Shown one piece after another: positions 19,998 to 30,841 of a stretch of 64,000 nt of DNA (its first letter is position 1; every line of letters starts with the position of its first letter). A program made the translations under genes and the position numbers. The stretch covers positions 5,518,001-5,582,000 of the forward strand of contig NZ_CP009285.1 of assembly GCF_000758665.1 (NCBI RefSeq), written 5' to 3'. This DNA is from Paenibacillus borealis. Lineage in GTDB: Bacteria; Bacillota; Bacilli; Paenibacillales; Paenibacillaceae. The notes under the pieces are model-generated. The model did not search any database and was not told the DNA's origin. It saw only the letters and a list, made by a program, of their open reading frames with translations.

Positions 19998-20881
19998 CAG
20001 TATTCAATCCTTTCATTACGACGGGCAAACAGCAGCTGATAGAGGGCTGTAACCACGAGCGTGAACATAAAGATCAGAACTGCAATGGTATTGCCGTACC
20101 CATATTTGAAGTTGGTGATCGCATATTTAATCATATAGGTGGCCATAACCTCGGTTGAACCGGCCGGACCGCCTTTGGTCATAACTATGACGATATCCGC
20201 GGCTTTCATCGCTCCGGCAATCGAGAGCATAATGACTACCGAGATAATCGGGACAATCAGCGGCAGAGTGATGCGTGTAGCCCGCTGGAAGCCCGTAGCG
20301 CCGTCAATGGCCGCAGCTTCATCCAGCTCTGCGGGGATCGAGAGAATGGCGGCCAGCACCATTACAATGTAGAATCCGGTCCACTGCCAGGCATTCGTAA
20401 TCAGAATCGACAGCATCGCGAAGCGTTCATCCGACAGCCAGTAGACAGGTTCTATGCCGACAAGACCAAGCACTTTGTTGAACAGGCCAATATTCGGCTC
20501 ATAGATGAAGCCCCAGAGAATACCGATAACCGCTGTTGACATAATGGATGGCATGAACACAGCCGTCTTGTATAACCCCTTCAGTTTCTTCACATTGGCA
20601 ATCAATAAGGAGAAGAACACAATCAACGGTACCTGGATACATACGGAGAACAGAATGAACCAGCCGTTATTTTTAACAGAAACCCAGAAGCGTTCATCTC
20701 CCAGGGCTTTTTTGAAGTTGTCCAGTCCGGCGTATTTCACAGTATCGGATACACCGTTCCAGCTGGTGAAGCTGTAGTAGATGGAGCTGAAGATGGGATA
20801 AATGAAGAACATAATGAACAGAACCAGTGCCGGTATAACGAACAGAATGAACACCAGAGGATTTCTTAGTGCCTTATTCAT
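19997..20881 (-). CDS. Sugar ABC transporter permease (MalF type), cluster 1
   Basis: The MalF-like partner of the next permease, 294 residues, about six helices, with the EAA loop DEAAAIDGATGFQRATRITLP. I chose the ATG at 20881 because GGAGG lies 5 bases before it; the frame is open 12 bases further upstream. It follows the binding-protein gene after 154 bp that contain a strong hairpin terminator, so permeases are probably made at lower level than the binding protein. Confidence 0.92.
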   Translation of the reverse strand: MNKALRNPLVFILFVIPALVLFIMFFIYPIFSSIYYSFTSWNGVSDTVKYAGLDNFKKALGDERFWVSVKNNGWFILFSVCIQVPLIVFFSLLIANVKKLKGLYKTAVFMPSIMSTAVIGILWGFIYEPNIGLFNKVLGLVGIEPVYWLSDERFAMLSILITNAWQWTGFYIVMVLAAILSIPAELDEAAAIDGATGFQRATRITLPLIVPIISVVIMLSIAGAMKAADIVIVMTKGGPAGSTEVMATYMIKYAITNFKYGYGNTIAVLIFMFTLVVTALYQLLFARRNERIEY

Positions 20882-20985
20882 GACTACCTCCAAATTGCTT
20901 AGACATCACTCTCCCCCACAAAGTGGGGCTATAGCTTCGAGGCTTACTCAGGTACTTTGCGGGGACCTTGAAACCTATATCTCTT

Positions 20986-21019
20986 TAAAAATGTACCCTG
21001 GAGCAAGCACCAGGGTACA
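20986..21019 (-). terminator. Internal terminator between binding protein and permeases
   Basis: Arms TGTACCCTGG and CCAGGGTACA are perfect complements around an 8-base loop and run into TTTTT leftward. The downstream genes lack another obvious promoter, so this probably acts as a leaky attenuator. Confidence 0.85.
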
Positions 21020-21035
21020 TTCAATTTACCGCATC

Positions 21036-22439
21036 TTATTCTACTGCTGCGTTGGCTTCTTCCTGAATCTTCTGCAGGGCATCGCCCATCTTCTCAGGAG
21101 TGGTCTGTCCGCCAATCAGGCTTTGAATTTGGATATTACTGATCTCGGTAGTCACATCCGCTTGCACCAGAGAGTCAAATGCCGGGAAGGAAGACTGGGA
21201 GCTGTTGAGTACTGCAACAATCTCACTCATCAGATCATCGGTAATATTCTCATTCAGCACTGCCTGGTCAATCTTCATAGCCGGCAATACGCCGTCTTCC
21301 ACCAGTCCGCGCAGCTGCATTTCTTCATTGAACATATTCTTAATGAATGATTTCACTGCAGCCAGTTGACGTTCATCATCACCCGCAGATGCCGAGAAGC
21401 CATAGCCGTTGTTCACATCACGCATGAGTGCCGTCTGATCACCCACTCCGCCGTCTACCGCTGGAATATTGAAGAATCCAACTTTGCCGATCAGGCCTTC
21501 ACCGGATTGTCCGGCTTTGAATACGGAGGACTTCCAAGTGCCGTCATACATCAGGATTGCTTCACCGCTGGTGAACTGGGTGGTATACTCAGCATACTCG
21601 AAGCCGAGTTCGCCTTTCTTGAAGTAGCCTTTGTCTACCCATTCCTTGTATTTCGCGAAGCCTTTGACTACATTAGGATCATTCCACTTAGCTTCGCCCG
21701 TAGCGAACTTCGCTGTAACATCCGGTCCGGCATAGCGTGACCAGAGATGGTTGGCAAGCATTAGCGGTACCCAGCCAGCTTTGGAAGCACCGGCAAGCGG
21801 CACTTTGCCGTCAGCCTTGATATCAGCCAGCTGCTGTTCCAGCTCAGCGAAGGTGGCCGGCGCCTTCCAGCCCTTGCTGTCATAGTATTCTTTATTGTAG
21901 AAGAATCCTTCACCTGAACCGCCGATAGGCAGACCGTAGATCTTTCCTTCATAAGTGAATGGATCCAGGTTGGAGAACTTGTCTTTAATGCCTAGTTCAT
22001 CGAGGATCGGGGTCAGATCGAGCAGCTTACCTTCTTTGGCATAGATCTTAGAATCCGGACTGCCGAACAGGTCGAAGATCTCCGGCGGATTACCGGCTGC
22101 CATTTCCCCGCGCAGCTTCTCTTTGCGGTTCACATCCGAATCGACTCCATCGAGCTTGAAGGTCAGTCCTGGCACTTCTTCCTGTACCTTGCCGACCACA
22201 TCCTCCAGAATCGCCAGACGTTTCTGTTTATCTGCACCTACCTGAGTATGACGGACCGTCATTTCAAAAGGTTCAGCACTAACCGGCTCTTCAGTTGCAG
22301 CAGCATTAGTAGCAGCGGCCTCATTCGTTGCAGCCGGTTCTTCCGTTGCAGCAGCATTGTTATTGTTGCCTCCACAACCCGTCAGCAGCGCTGAGGTGAC
22401 GAACATCAGGGACAACAGCATTGTTAAGCTTTTTCTCAT
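21036..22439 (-). CDS. Sugar-binding lipoprotein, cluster 1
   Basis: An extracellular solute-binding protein (family 1, CUT1), 467 residues. Lipobox LTGC with Cys22 is followed by an Ala/Thr/Glu-rich tether to about 55, then a two-lobed binding fold (KLRGEMAAGNPPEIFDLFG; SGEAILMYDGTWKSSVF). It is the first gene of the importer operon, with a good promoter and the ribosome site GGGAGG. Ligand not predictable from sequence alone. The adjacent YesM/YesN pair and a cre-like site upstream fit an inducible, catabolite-repressed sugar system. Confidence 0.93.
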   Translation of the reverse strand: MRKSLTMLLSLMFVTSALLTGCGGNNNNAAATEEPAATNEAAATNAAATEEPVSAEPFEMTVRHTQVGADKQKRLAILEDVVGKVQEEVPGLTFKLDGVDSDVNRKEKLRGEMAAGNPPEIFDLFGSPDSKIYAKEGKLLDLTPILDELGIKDKFSNLDPFTYEGKIYGLPIGGSGEGFFYNKEYYDSKGWKAPATFAELEQQLADIKADGKVPLAGASKAGWVPLMLANHLWSRYAGPDVTAKFATGEAKWNDPNVVKGFAKYKEWVDKGYFKKGELGFEYAEYTTQFTSGEAILMYDGTWKSSVFKAGQSGEGLIGKVGFFNIPAVDGGVGDQTALMRDVNNGYGFSASAGDDERQLAAVKSFIKNMFNEEMQLRGLVEDGVLPAMKIDQAVLNENITDDLMSEIVAVLNSSQSSFPAFDSLVQADVTTEISNIQIQSLIGGQTTPEKMGDALQKIQEEANAAVE

Positions 22440-22482
22440 TACGGGTGACCCTCCCTATTTAATGGTTTCCCTTACAACTCTT

Positions 22483-22511
22483 ATTATAGAAAACCCTGTT
22501 TGTAATCGTAA
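22483..22511 (-). promoter_or_regulatory. Promoter of sugar-import cluster 1
   Basis: Leftward TTACGA (22511-22506), a 17-bp spacer, and TATAAT (22488-22483). The poor -35 is typical of a promoter that needs an AraC-type activator. Confidence 0.6.
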
Positions 22512-22549
22512 GGTTAAGATTCATCTACAATAGGGATAAAATACTCTAA

Positions 22550-22563
22550 TGTAAGCGAATTCA
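22550..22563. promoter_or_regulatory. cre-like site upstream of import cluster 1
   Basis: TGTAAGCGAATTCA differs at one defined position from the CcpA consensus TGWAANCGNTNWCA. It lies about 40 bp upstream of the -35. This is inference from one short match. The rest of the 22440-22786 gap holds a GTTATG-TAT-CATAAC dyad (22586-22600) and the pflA terminator. Confidence 0.4.
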
Positions 22564-22727
22564 GTTGTGTTTTGTGACTTATCAAGTTATGTATCATAAC
22601 AAATGGATCTTTCGATTCATAAAATTCGGTTCATTCATGTCAGTATACTTATACATTACTTTGTTTTTTTCACATGCATATGTGACATCCAGCAGCCCCA
22701 TTTAAGCGGATTCACTTCACCAGGCAT

Positions 22728-22766
22728 CAAAAAAGCGAAACTCCTCAGATTGGAAGCTCCGCTTTC
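22728..22766 (-). terminator. Terminator of pflBA
   Basis: An imperfect hairpin with arms AAAGCGG and CGCTTT and CTCC/GGA inside, followed leftward by TTTTTT. Confidence 0.7.
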
Positions 22767-22786
22767 GTTAGATATCGTGTATGAAT

Positions 22787-23524
22787 TTATACCAGAGCAG
22801 ACTGTTTACGGCCCTCTTCAATCAGCCGATATGCACGCTGCACTTCTTCATCAGATGGCGTTTCCACCCCTTCAAGCTCATAGGGACGGCCAAGCTCCTG
22901 CCATTTATATATTCCCATTACATGATAAGGCAGGATTTCGAACTTCTCTACTCCATTAAGTGTCCCGATGAACCGGCCGAGATTATGCAGGTCCTCTTCC
23001 TTATTATGAATGCCGGGAACGTACACGTGGCGGATCCACATTTTGCGGTTATTATCTGACAACCAGCGGGCAAGCTTCAGGGTACGGTCGTTGGATTTGC
23101 CGGTCAGTTTGATGTGAGCTTCATCATCAATGTGCTTCAGATCCAACAGAACAAGATCGGTTACATCAAGCAAATCGCTAATTTTCGAACCATCATTGTA
23201 GCCGTTGGTATCAAGCGTAGTATGCAAATTCCAGCGTTTCTTCACTTCGGTGAACAGCTGTTTGACGAAATGTGCCTGCAGTGTTGGTTCACCACCGGAT
23301 ACGGTAAGTCCGCCGCCGGAAGTTTTATAATAATTCAGGTAAGGTTCAATTTCCGCCAGCACTTCTTCAACGGTCATTTCCTTGCCTTCATTCAATCCCC
23401 AGGTATCCGGGTTGTGGCAATACTGACACTTAAGTAGGCAGCCCTGCATAAAAAGCACGAAGCGGATACCCGGGCCATCCACCGTTCCAAAAGTTTCCAA
23501 GGAGTGGATATGTCCTTTAAGCAT
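22787..23524 (-). CDS. pflA: Pyruvate formate-lyase activating enzyme
   Basis: A radical-SAM activase of 245 residues. It puts the glycyl radical onto PflB under anaerobic conditions. The cluster motif is CLLKCQYC (Cys29, Cys33, Cys36, CX3CX2C), followed by HNPDTW and the SAM-binding GGG/GGEP region (TSGGGLTVSGGEPTLQ). It lies 123 bp after pflB on the same strand and ends at a hairpin terminator. A GC-rich hairpin in the gap probably sets the excess of PflB over PflA. Length and motifs are normal for Firmicute PflA. Confidence 0.97.
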   Translation of the reverse strand: MLKGHIHSLETFGTVDGPGIRFVLFMQGCLLKCQYCHNPDTWGLNEGKEMTVEEVLAEIEPYLNYYKTSGGGLTVSGGEPTLQAHFVKQLFTEVKKRWNLHTTLDTNGYNDGSKISDLLDVTDLVLLDLKHIDDEAHIKLTGKSNDRTLKLARWLSDNNRKMWIRHVYVPGIHNKEEDLHNLGRFIGTLNGVEKFEILPYHVMGIYKWQELGRPYELEGVETPSDEEVQRAYRLIEEGRKQSALV

Positions 23525-23583
23525 GAGATGTCATCCTTTCGAAATAAAACTTAAAATTTTAATTACTTTTAAACAAGAGTGTA

Positions 23584-23603
23584 CCGCCCTCTTGCAAGGG
23601 CGG
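23584..23603 (-). other. GC hairpin between pflB and pflA
   Basis: CCGCCCT pairs with AGGGCGG around six bases. No T run follows, so it is more likely an mRNA stabiliser or partial terminator protecting the pflB message. Confidence 0.55.
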
Positions 23604-23647
23604 CAGCTCTTTGATTTATTTCAATTCTTGATCTGCAAGAACAATTC

Positions 23648-25909
<2,262 letters not shown>

Positions 25910-25997
25910 GCTAAATCCCTCCATTTATATTTAGTATATTTGTAGAGATCGCGGGCTTGAAGGTTAATCCCGTGTCTCGTGATCCCGTAGCCATTGG

Positions 25998-26015
25998 TTG
26001 TTATAAAATTCACAA
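25998..26015. promoter_or_regulatory. Rex-like site in the pflB leader
   Basis: An 18-bp dyad resembling the redox-repressor Rex consensus (TTGTGAA-W4-TTCACAA), with 16 of 18 positions matching and a perfect right half-site. It sits about 31-48 bases downstream of the inferred start, suited to blocking elongation. No rex gene is in the window. Confidence 0.4.
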
Positions 26016-26052
26016 TCGCGATTTCATAACTGGGATCGTTGTTTATATAAAC

Positions 26053-26116
26053 ATTTTAGTTTATTTTCTGAAAAAGGACTGTGACAAATATCACTCTTTC
26101 GGTGATATTTGTCACT
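26053..26116 (-). promoter_or_regulatory. pflB promoter with tandem FNR boxes
   Basis: Two boxes fit TGTGA-N6-TCACA: TGTGA-CAAATA-TCACT (26080-26095) and GGTGA-TATTTG-TCACT (26101-26116), centres 21 bp apart. The -10-like TAAAAT (26058-26053) puts the proximal box at about -41.5. The boxes also form a perfect 14-bp inverted repeat (26081-26094/26102-26115) that may terminate adhE. Confidence 0.8.
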
Positions 26117-26170
26117 TCCATCCAGTTCCATATTAACCTTTAACCTTATTCTTTGCCAGGCAATCGTATA

Positions 26171-28792
26171 TTAGTTATCGAATCTTCCATAGAATGCGTT
26201 GCGGTATACATCAGCAAGCTCAGATACCAGCGGCATTTTAGGGTTGGCAGTTGTACATTGGTCTTCAAATGCACGGTCAGCCAGGTAATCTACACGGGAT
26301 TCGAAGTCCTTAGGATCAAAGCCAAGAGCCGAGAAGGATTCTTCGATGCCGAGTTTTTTGTTCATTTCGCGGATAGCATTGATCAGGCTGGTTACGCCTT
26401 CTTCAGTAGTACGTGCCGGCAATCCCAGGATACGGGCAATTTCAGCATACCGTTCGTCAGCTACAAAGTGCGAATATTTAGGGAACGAAGCGAACTTCGT
26501 AGGTTTCTTGGCATTGTAACGGATAACATGCGGCATCAGGATGGCATTGGTACGGCCATGAGCCGTGTGGTACTGGCCGCCCCATTTGTGCGCCAAGCTG
26601 TGGTTAATACCCAGGAATGCATTTGCAAATGCCATACCGGCAAGTGTAGAAGCGTTGTGCATTTTTTCGCGGGCAAGCTTGTCGCCAGTCAATGCGGATT
26701 TTTCCAGCCACTGGAATACCAGCTGAATCGCTTTGATTGCCAGACCATCGGAATAGTCACTGGCCATTACAGATACATAAGCTTCGATAGCATGTGTCAA
26801 TACGTCCATACCTGTATCGGCAACAGCAGTTCTAGGCAAGCTGTATACAAACTCCGGATCAATGATAGCAACGTCTGGAGTCAGCTCATAGTCAGCCAGC
26901 GGATACTTAGTATTATTGCCCGTTGTCTTGTCTGTGATAACTGCGAACGAAGTTACTTCAGAACCTGTACCGGAAGTTGTTGGAATCGCAACGAATTTCG
27001 CTTTGTTACCCAGCTTAGGGAATTTGTATACCCGTTTGCGGATATCCATGAACTTCTGTTTCAGGCCGTTAAAGTCTGCATCCGGATGTTCATAGAACAA
27101 CCACATTCCTTTGGCAGCATCCATTGGGGAACCGCCGCCGAGTGCGATGATGCAGTCCGGCTGGAATCTGTTCATCATAGCCGTACCTTTTTCAACCGTA
27201 GTTGTCGATGGATCCGGTTCAACTTCCGAGAACACTTCGATCGCAACAGGAGTCTGGCGTTGACGCAGATAGTGCTCTACTCTTTCAACATAGCCCAGTT
27301 TAACCATCATTGGGTCAGTGATAATAGCTACACGAGTGATATCAGGCATTTTGGCCAGGTACTGAGTGGATCCCTTTTCGAAGTAAATCTTGTCAGGTAC
27401 TTTAAACCATTGCATATTCACGGTACGACGATTCACCCTTTTCACGTTGATCAGATTGATTGCAGTCACGTTTTGCGATACAGAGTTGCGTCCGTAAGAT
27501 CCGCAGCCCAGTGTCAGTGAAGGGATATTGGTGTTGTAAATATCGCCGATTGCGCCGTGTGTAGATGGCGAGTTGACGAGAATACGTCCGGTTTGCAGAC
27601 GGTTGGAGAACTTCATGATTACTTCTTCGTTGTTCGAGTGGATAGCCGAGCTGTGGCCCATGCCGCCGAATTCAACGATTTCAGCTGCGCGTTCGATACC
27701 TTGGTCAGCGTTCTTCACTTTGTAGCAAGCCAGAACCGGGCTCAGCTTCTCAGCGGACAGCGGATATTTAGTACCTACACCTTCAAGCTCAGCTACCAGG
27801 ATTTTCGTTCCGGCAGGAACCTGAATACCGCACATTTCAGCGATCTTCACAGCGGATTGGCCGACGATAGCCGGGTTAACCGCACATTTCTCTACGTTCA
27901 TTGCGCCGCTAGTCAGCTTGGCAGCTTCCTCTTTGTTAACAAAGTAGCAGCCGTTCGCAATCATTTTCTTCTTCACTTGGTCGAAAATCGCTTCTTCAAT
28001 AATAACCGCTTGCTCGGAAGCACAGATCATACCATTATCGAATGTCTTGGAAAGGATGATGTCTGTTACTGCCTGATCAATATCAGCACTCTTCTCAATG
28101 AAAGCAGGTACGTTACCAGGACCTACGCCGAGTGCCGGTTTGCCGCAGCTGTAAGCTGCTTTGACCATTGCCGATCCGCCGGTTGCCAGAATCAGTGCAA
28201 CGTCAGGATTGTTCATCAGTGCGTTTGTTTTGTCCATAGTAGGAAGCTCGATCCACTGGATAAAGTTCTCAGGAGCGCCAGCTTTCACACCTGCATCATG
28301 CAGAATTTTGGCTGCTGCGGCACTACACTCTTGCGCTGAAGGGTGGAATCCGAATATAATAGGGTTACGTGTCTTAGCGGAAATCAAAGCTTTAAACATC
28401 GTGGTGGATGTTGGGTTGGTTACCGGTGTGATACCCATAATTATTCCGACAGGCTCAGCAATCTTCTGGAAGTTGTCATAAACGTTATCCTCAATAACGC
28501 CTACTGTCTTGTCGTACTTAATTCCGTGCCAGATATATTCAGTTGAGAAGATGTTCTTCGTAATTTTGTCTTCATAGACACCGCGTCCTGTTTCTTCAAC
28601 GGCCAGCTTAGCCAGGTACATATGTTTGTCGAGTCCGGCCAACGCCATTGCATGAACGATTGTGTTAGTTTGCTCTTGATCCAGTCCCATGAACGCTTCA
28701 TGAGCTTTCTTTGCTTTATCCACCAAAGTCTGAATATATTCTTCAGCGGTGGTTTGTTTCACTTGGGCGGCGACTTCGTTTTTAACTGCCAT
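26171..28792 (-). CDS. adhE: Bifunctional acetaldehyde-CoA/alcohol dehydrogenase AdhE
   Basis: A fused enzyme of 873 residues that reduces acetyl-CoA to ethanol with two NADH. Residues about 15-440 are the CoA-acylating aldehyde dehydrogenase, catalytic Cys257 in NGMICASEQA. From about 455 to the end is the iron-dependent alcohol dehydrogenase, with GGGSPMDAAKGMW, metal ligands in DVLTHAIEAYVS and NHSLAHKWGGQYHTAHG. Family members build spirosomes. It has its own promoter with an FNR/Rex-like box and a cre-like site. With pflBA downstream it completes a formate-ethanol fermentation pair that re-oxidises NADH. Confidence 0.98.
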   Translation of the reverse strand: MAVKNEVAAQVKQTTAEEYIQTLVDKAKKAHEAFMGLDQEQTNTIVHAMALAGLDKHMYLAKLAVEETGRGVYEDKITKNIFSTEYIWHGIKYDKTVGVIEDNVYDNFQKIAEPVGIIMGITPVTNPTSTTMFKALISAKTRNPIIFGFHPSAQECSAAAAKILHDAGVKAGAPENFIQWIELPTMDKTNALMNNPDVALILATGGSAMVKAAYSCGKPALGVGPGNVPAFIEKSADIDQAVTDIILSKTFDNGMICASEQAVIIEEAIFDQVKKKMIANGCYFVNKEEAAKLTSGAMNVEKCAVNPAIVGQSAVKIAEMCGIQVPAGTKILVAELEGVGTKYPLSAEKLSPVLACYKVKNADQGIERAAEIVEFGGMGHSSAIHSNNEEVIMKFSNRLQTGRILVNSPSTHGAIGDIYNTNIPSLTLGCGSYGRNSVSQNVTAINLINVKRVNRRTVNMQWFKVPDKIYFEKGSTQYLAKMPDITRVAIITDPMMVKLGYVERVEHYLRQRQTPVAIEVFSEVEPDPSTTTVEKGTAMMNRFQPDCIIALGGGSPMDAAKGMWLFYEHPDADFNGLKQKFMDIRKRVYKFPKLGNKAKFVAIPTTSGTGSEVTSFAVITDKTTGNNTKYPLADYELTPDVAIIDPEFVYSLPRTAVADTGMDVLTHAIEAYVSVMASDYSDGLAIKAIQLVFQWLEKSALTGDKLAREKMHNASTLAGMAFANAFLGINHSLAHKWGGQYHTAHGRTNAILMPHVIRYNAKKPTKFASFPKYSHFVADERYAEIARILGLPARTTEEGVTSLINAIREMNKKLGIEESFSALGFDPKDFESRVDYLADRAFEDQCTTANPKMPLVSELADVYRNAFYGRFDN

Positions 28793-28840
28793 CTCCCTCG
28801 TCCTCCTGTCAATTTTTAGGTTGTTTTTCTCTACACATTT

Positions 28841-28885
28841 ATCTTATCATATACTTTTCACCTTGTATAGTGAAATCTTTCACAA
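28841..28885 (-). promoter_or_regulatory. adhE promoter with overlapping FNR/Rex-like box
   Basis: Leftward TGTGA-AAGATT-TCACT (28884-28869) matches the FNR box at 9 of 10 positions. The same bases match an 18-bp Rex site at 16 positions. The -10-like TAAGAT (28846-28841) lies 33 bp from the box centre, the same geometry as at pflB and nirB. Confidence 0.75.
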
Positions 28886-28911
28886 AGTATAAAGTTTTTT
28901 TTGATTTGTTT

Positions 28912-28925
28912 TCAAAGCGCTTTCA
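28912..28925. promoter_or_regulatory. cre-like site upstream of adhE
   Basis: TGAAAGCGCTTTGA on the minus strand differs from the CcpA consensus at one position and has the near-palindromic AAAGCGCTTT core. It is about 40 bp upstream of the FNR box. Confidence 0.55.
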
Positions 28926-28967
28926 TTCAATCATATCCTAGCGTTATTTCCATTTTATGTGCTATTT

Positions 28968-29096
28968 TTAGTTAATATTTGTCCGTTTTGCGAACGCTCC
29001 ACCCCTTAGGCCTTCTTCGTTGTGGATTTCAACCTCTCCATCTTTAGATTTGCCTTCTAAATATTGGAAATCACGTTCCGCTTCCGGATAAATCAA
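28968..29096 (-). CDS. Possible small ORF of 42 codons
   Basis: A TTG-initiated frame of 42 codons with AGGAGGG about 12 bases before the TTG. The peptide is charged, with no membrane segment (it contains PEAERDFQYLEGKSKDGEVE). It lies alone between the second binding-protein gene and adhE. It could be a real small protein, a gene remnant or chance; I recognise no family. The start codon and spacing are poor, hence the low confidence. Confidence 0.3.
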   Translation of the reverse strand: MIYPEAERDFQYLEGKSKDGEVEIHNEEGLRGGAFAKRTNIN

Positions 29097-29153
29097 ATCT
29101 ATCGTTCACCCTCCTGACTCTCTCTGCTAAAAGTATAAATATAAATCCCGCAA

Positions 29154-29186
29154 GCAAAAAGGCAGGAGACCGTGTCTCCTGCCTTA
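29154..29186 (-). terminator. Terminator of sugar-import cluster 2
   Basis: A perfect 12-bp stem AAGGCAGGAGAC with its complement, loop CGT, then TTTTTGC leftward. Confidence 0.9.
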
Positions 29187-29238
29187 AGCAATGTTCATCC
29201 TTAATCAAGCACCGCACCTATTCTTCTACAAGCGACGG

Positions 29239-30708
29239 CTATTCTACTTTGATCGTATCGAAGAATTTCTCTTGTACAGTTTTGGCGGCAGCGTCGAGCT
29301 GGGCCTTGGAATCCGTACCATCCTTGGAGAACAGCTCCTGGATTACATTAGACATGGTTGCATAGTAGTCCTGAGTGTTGTATTGCGCTTCAGGCTTGCC
29401 GTCCAAGAGAGCCATAATATCCGTATTATATTGATATACAATGTCGGAGTACTTGTCATATACAGCTTTGGTTTTCTTGCCGAACTCAGAATCAGCAGCA
29501 TAGTAGTCGAGAAGCGGCGGGATGAAATATTTACCGTCCGCCTTGCGCTGCTGCAGAATCGCATCAAGCGCCTCCAGGCCTTTGTCAGAGAAATAATCGA
29601 AGGTGATATAACGGAAAGCCATTTCCTGCTCATCCTTGGAAGCATTCGGGTTGATGACCAGATAATCGCCGCCGAGGACACCGGTATGCTTGCCGCCTTT
29701 TTCAGCAGCCGGCATCGGATATGTGAGCACATCCGCAGGCTTGAGTCCGCCCTGGTTCAGCGCCTGCTCGATAACACCGTCAGATCCGGCCATAACCATC
29801 GCCGTACGTCCCTGCTGGAACGCGCCTACCGCATCCCCCCAGCCGAGTGCCCAGTCCTGAGGAACAGCTTTGGCTTCCCATCTCAGCTTCTTATAGAAAT
29901 CCAGAGCCTTCACACCGGCATCCGTATTGAACGTAGCGACAACCTTGCCGCCTTCAATCTTCTGGATTTCACCGCCTGCTTCGAACAGGAAGTTAGTCCA
30001 GTTCCAGCCAGCTTCGTTGCCTTTACCCATTGGAGCAATACCGGAGATCCCTTTCTTGGTATCTGCTACTCCTTTGGCTGTGTTCAGCATGTCATCCCAT
30101 GTCCAGTCCAATGGAGGAACGGCTACACCTTTGTCATCGAGCATCTTCTTATTGATCATCGTTGTAGTGACATAACCCTTCTGCGTTACGCCGTACACTT
30201 TGCCGTCAATAATGAACTGGTTCTGGAGCACAGGGTTGATCTGATCCTTGAACTCATAATTGTTCCACAGATCCGTAATGTCGGCGACCCAGCCTTTCTC
30301 GACCAGGAATTTCGCTTCTGTTGCATACGTATTGAAGAAGGTAGGCGCTTCGTTCGCGGCCATCTTCACACCGATCTCACTTACATTGTACTGCCAGTCA
30401 TCCTTGACAATCTCTACATTCGGATAGACTTCCTGGAACCGTTTGATCTTGTCATCTTCCTGCGCTCTTACTTCGGTAAGGTCAGGGGTAGGATAGTGAA
30501 TTTTAATTGTTACTTTTCTCTGGGTGATATCATCCGCCGGTGCGTCAGTCGGAGCTGTGGTCTCTTCTGCTGCTGCGGTAGCCGCAGGTGCATTTGTCGC
30601 CTCTCCTCCATTTGCCGCCGGTTTGTTCCCGTTATTATTGCCGCCGCAAGCGGACAATAACGATCCCGTCACCAGGAGACATGCTAATACGCTGGAATAT
30701 TTACGCAT
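29239..30708 (-). CDS. Sugar-binding lipoprotein, cluster 2
   Basis: A CUT1-type binding protein of 489 residues. The ATG at 30708 has GGGGAG 7 bases upstream; an in-frame TTG six codons earlier is less likely. Lipobox LSAC gives Cys21, followed by an Asn/Gly and Ala/Thr/Glu-rich tether. The binding fold contains FQQGRTAMVMAGSDGVIEQ and GVLGGDYLVINPNASKDEQE. It is the last gene of the cluster, after the regulators and permeases, the reverse of cluster 1. The substrate is unknown. It is only distantly like the cluster 1 protein. Confidence 0.92.
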   Translation of the reverse strand: MRKYSSVLACLLVTGSLLSACGGNNNGNKPAANGGEATNAPAATAAAEETTAPTDAPADDITQRKVTIKIHYPTPDLTEVRAQEDDKIKRFQEVYPNVEIVKDDWQYNVSEIGVKMAANEAPTFFNTYATEAKFLVEKGWVADITDLWNNYEFKDQINPVLQNQFIIDGKVYGVTQKGYVTTTMINKKMLDDKGVAVPPLDWTWDDMLNTAKGVADTKKGISGIAPMGKGNEAGWNWTNFLFEAGGEIQKIEGGKVVATFNTDAGVKALDFYKKLRWEAKAVPQDWALGWGDAVGAFQQGRTAMVMAGSDGVIEQALNQGGLKPADVLTYPMPAAEKGGKHTGVLGGDYLVINPNASKDEQEMAFRYITFDYFSDKGLEALDAILQQRKADGKYFIPPLLDYYAADSEFGKKTKAVYDKYSDIVYQYNTDIMALLDGKPEAQYNTQDYYATMSNVIQELFSKDGTDSKAQLDAAAKTVQEKFFDTIKVE

Positions 30709-30841
30709 TGAAACTCCCCTTTTCAATTCATAATTAGCTTACAAATTCATCATAAAAGAGAAACCGTTTACAAACGAGGTGTATTTATATTACTTTCATG
30801 TGCAGGTTTACGATCTGTCATCTGCCTGAGGCATTACTTGA

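Noticed and set aside
22670..22685. Palindrome TCACAT-GCAT-ATGTGA as an FNR site
   Set aside because: Half-sites are in the opposite orientation to TGTGA-N6-TCACA, and it is downstream of pflA rather than at a promoter.
26153..27520. Long plus-strand frame opposite adhE, with another at 27557-28339
   Set aside because: Shadows of adhE; translation is Cys/His/Phe/Arg-rich with no family resemblance.
29191..30660. A 489-codon plus-strand frame opposite the second binding protein
   Set aside because: Mirror frame of a real lipoprotein gene with signal peptide and terminator.
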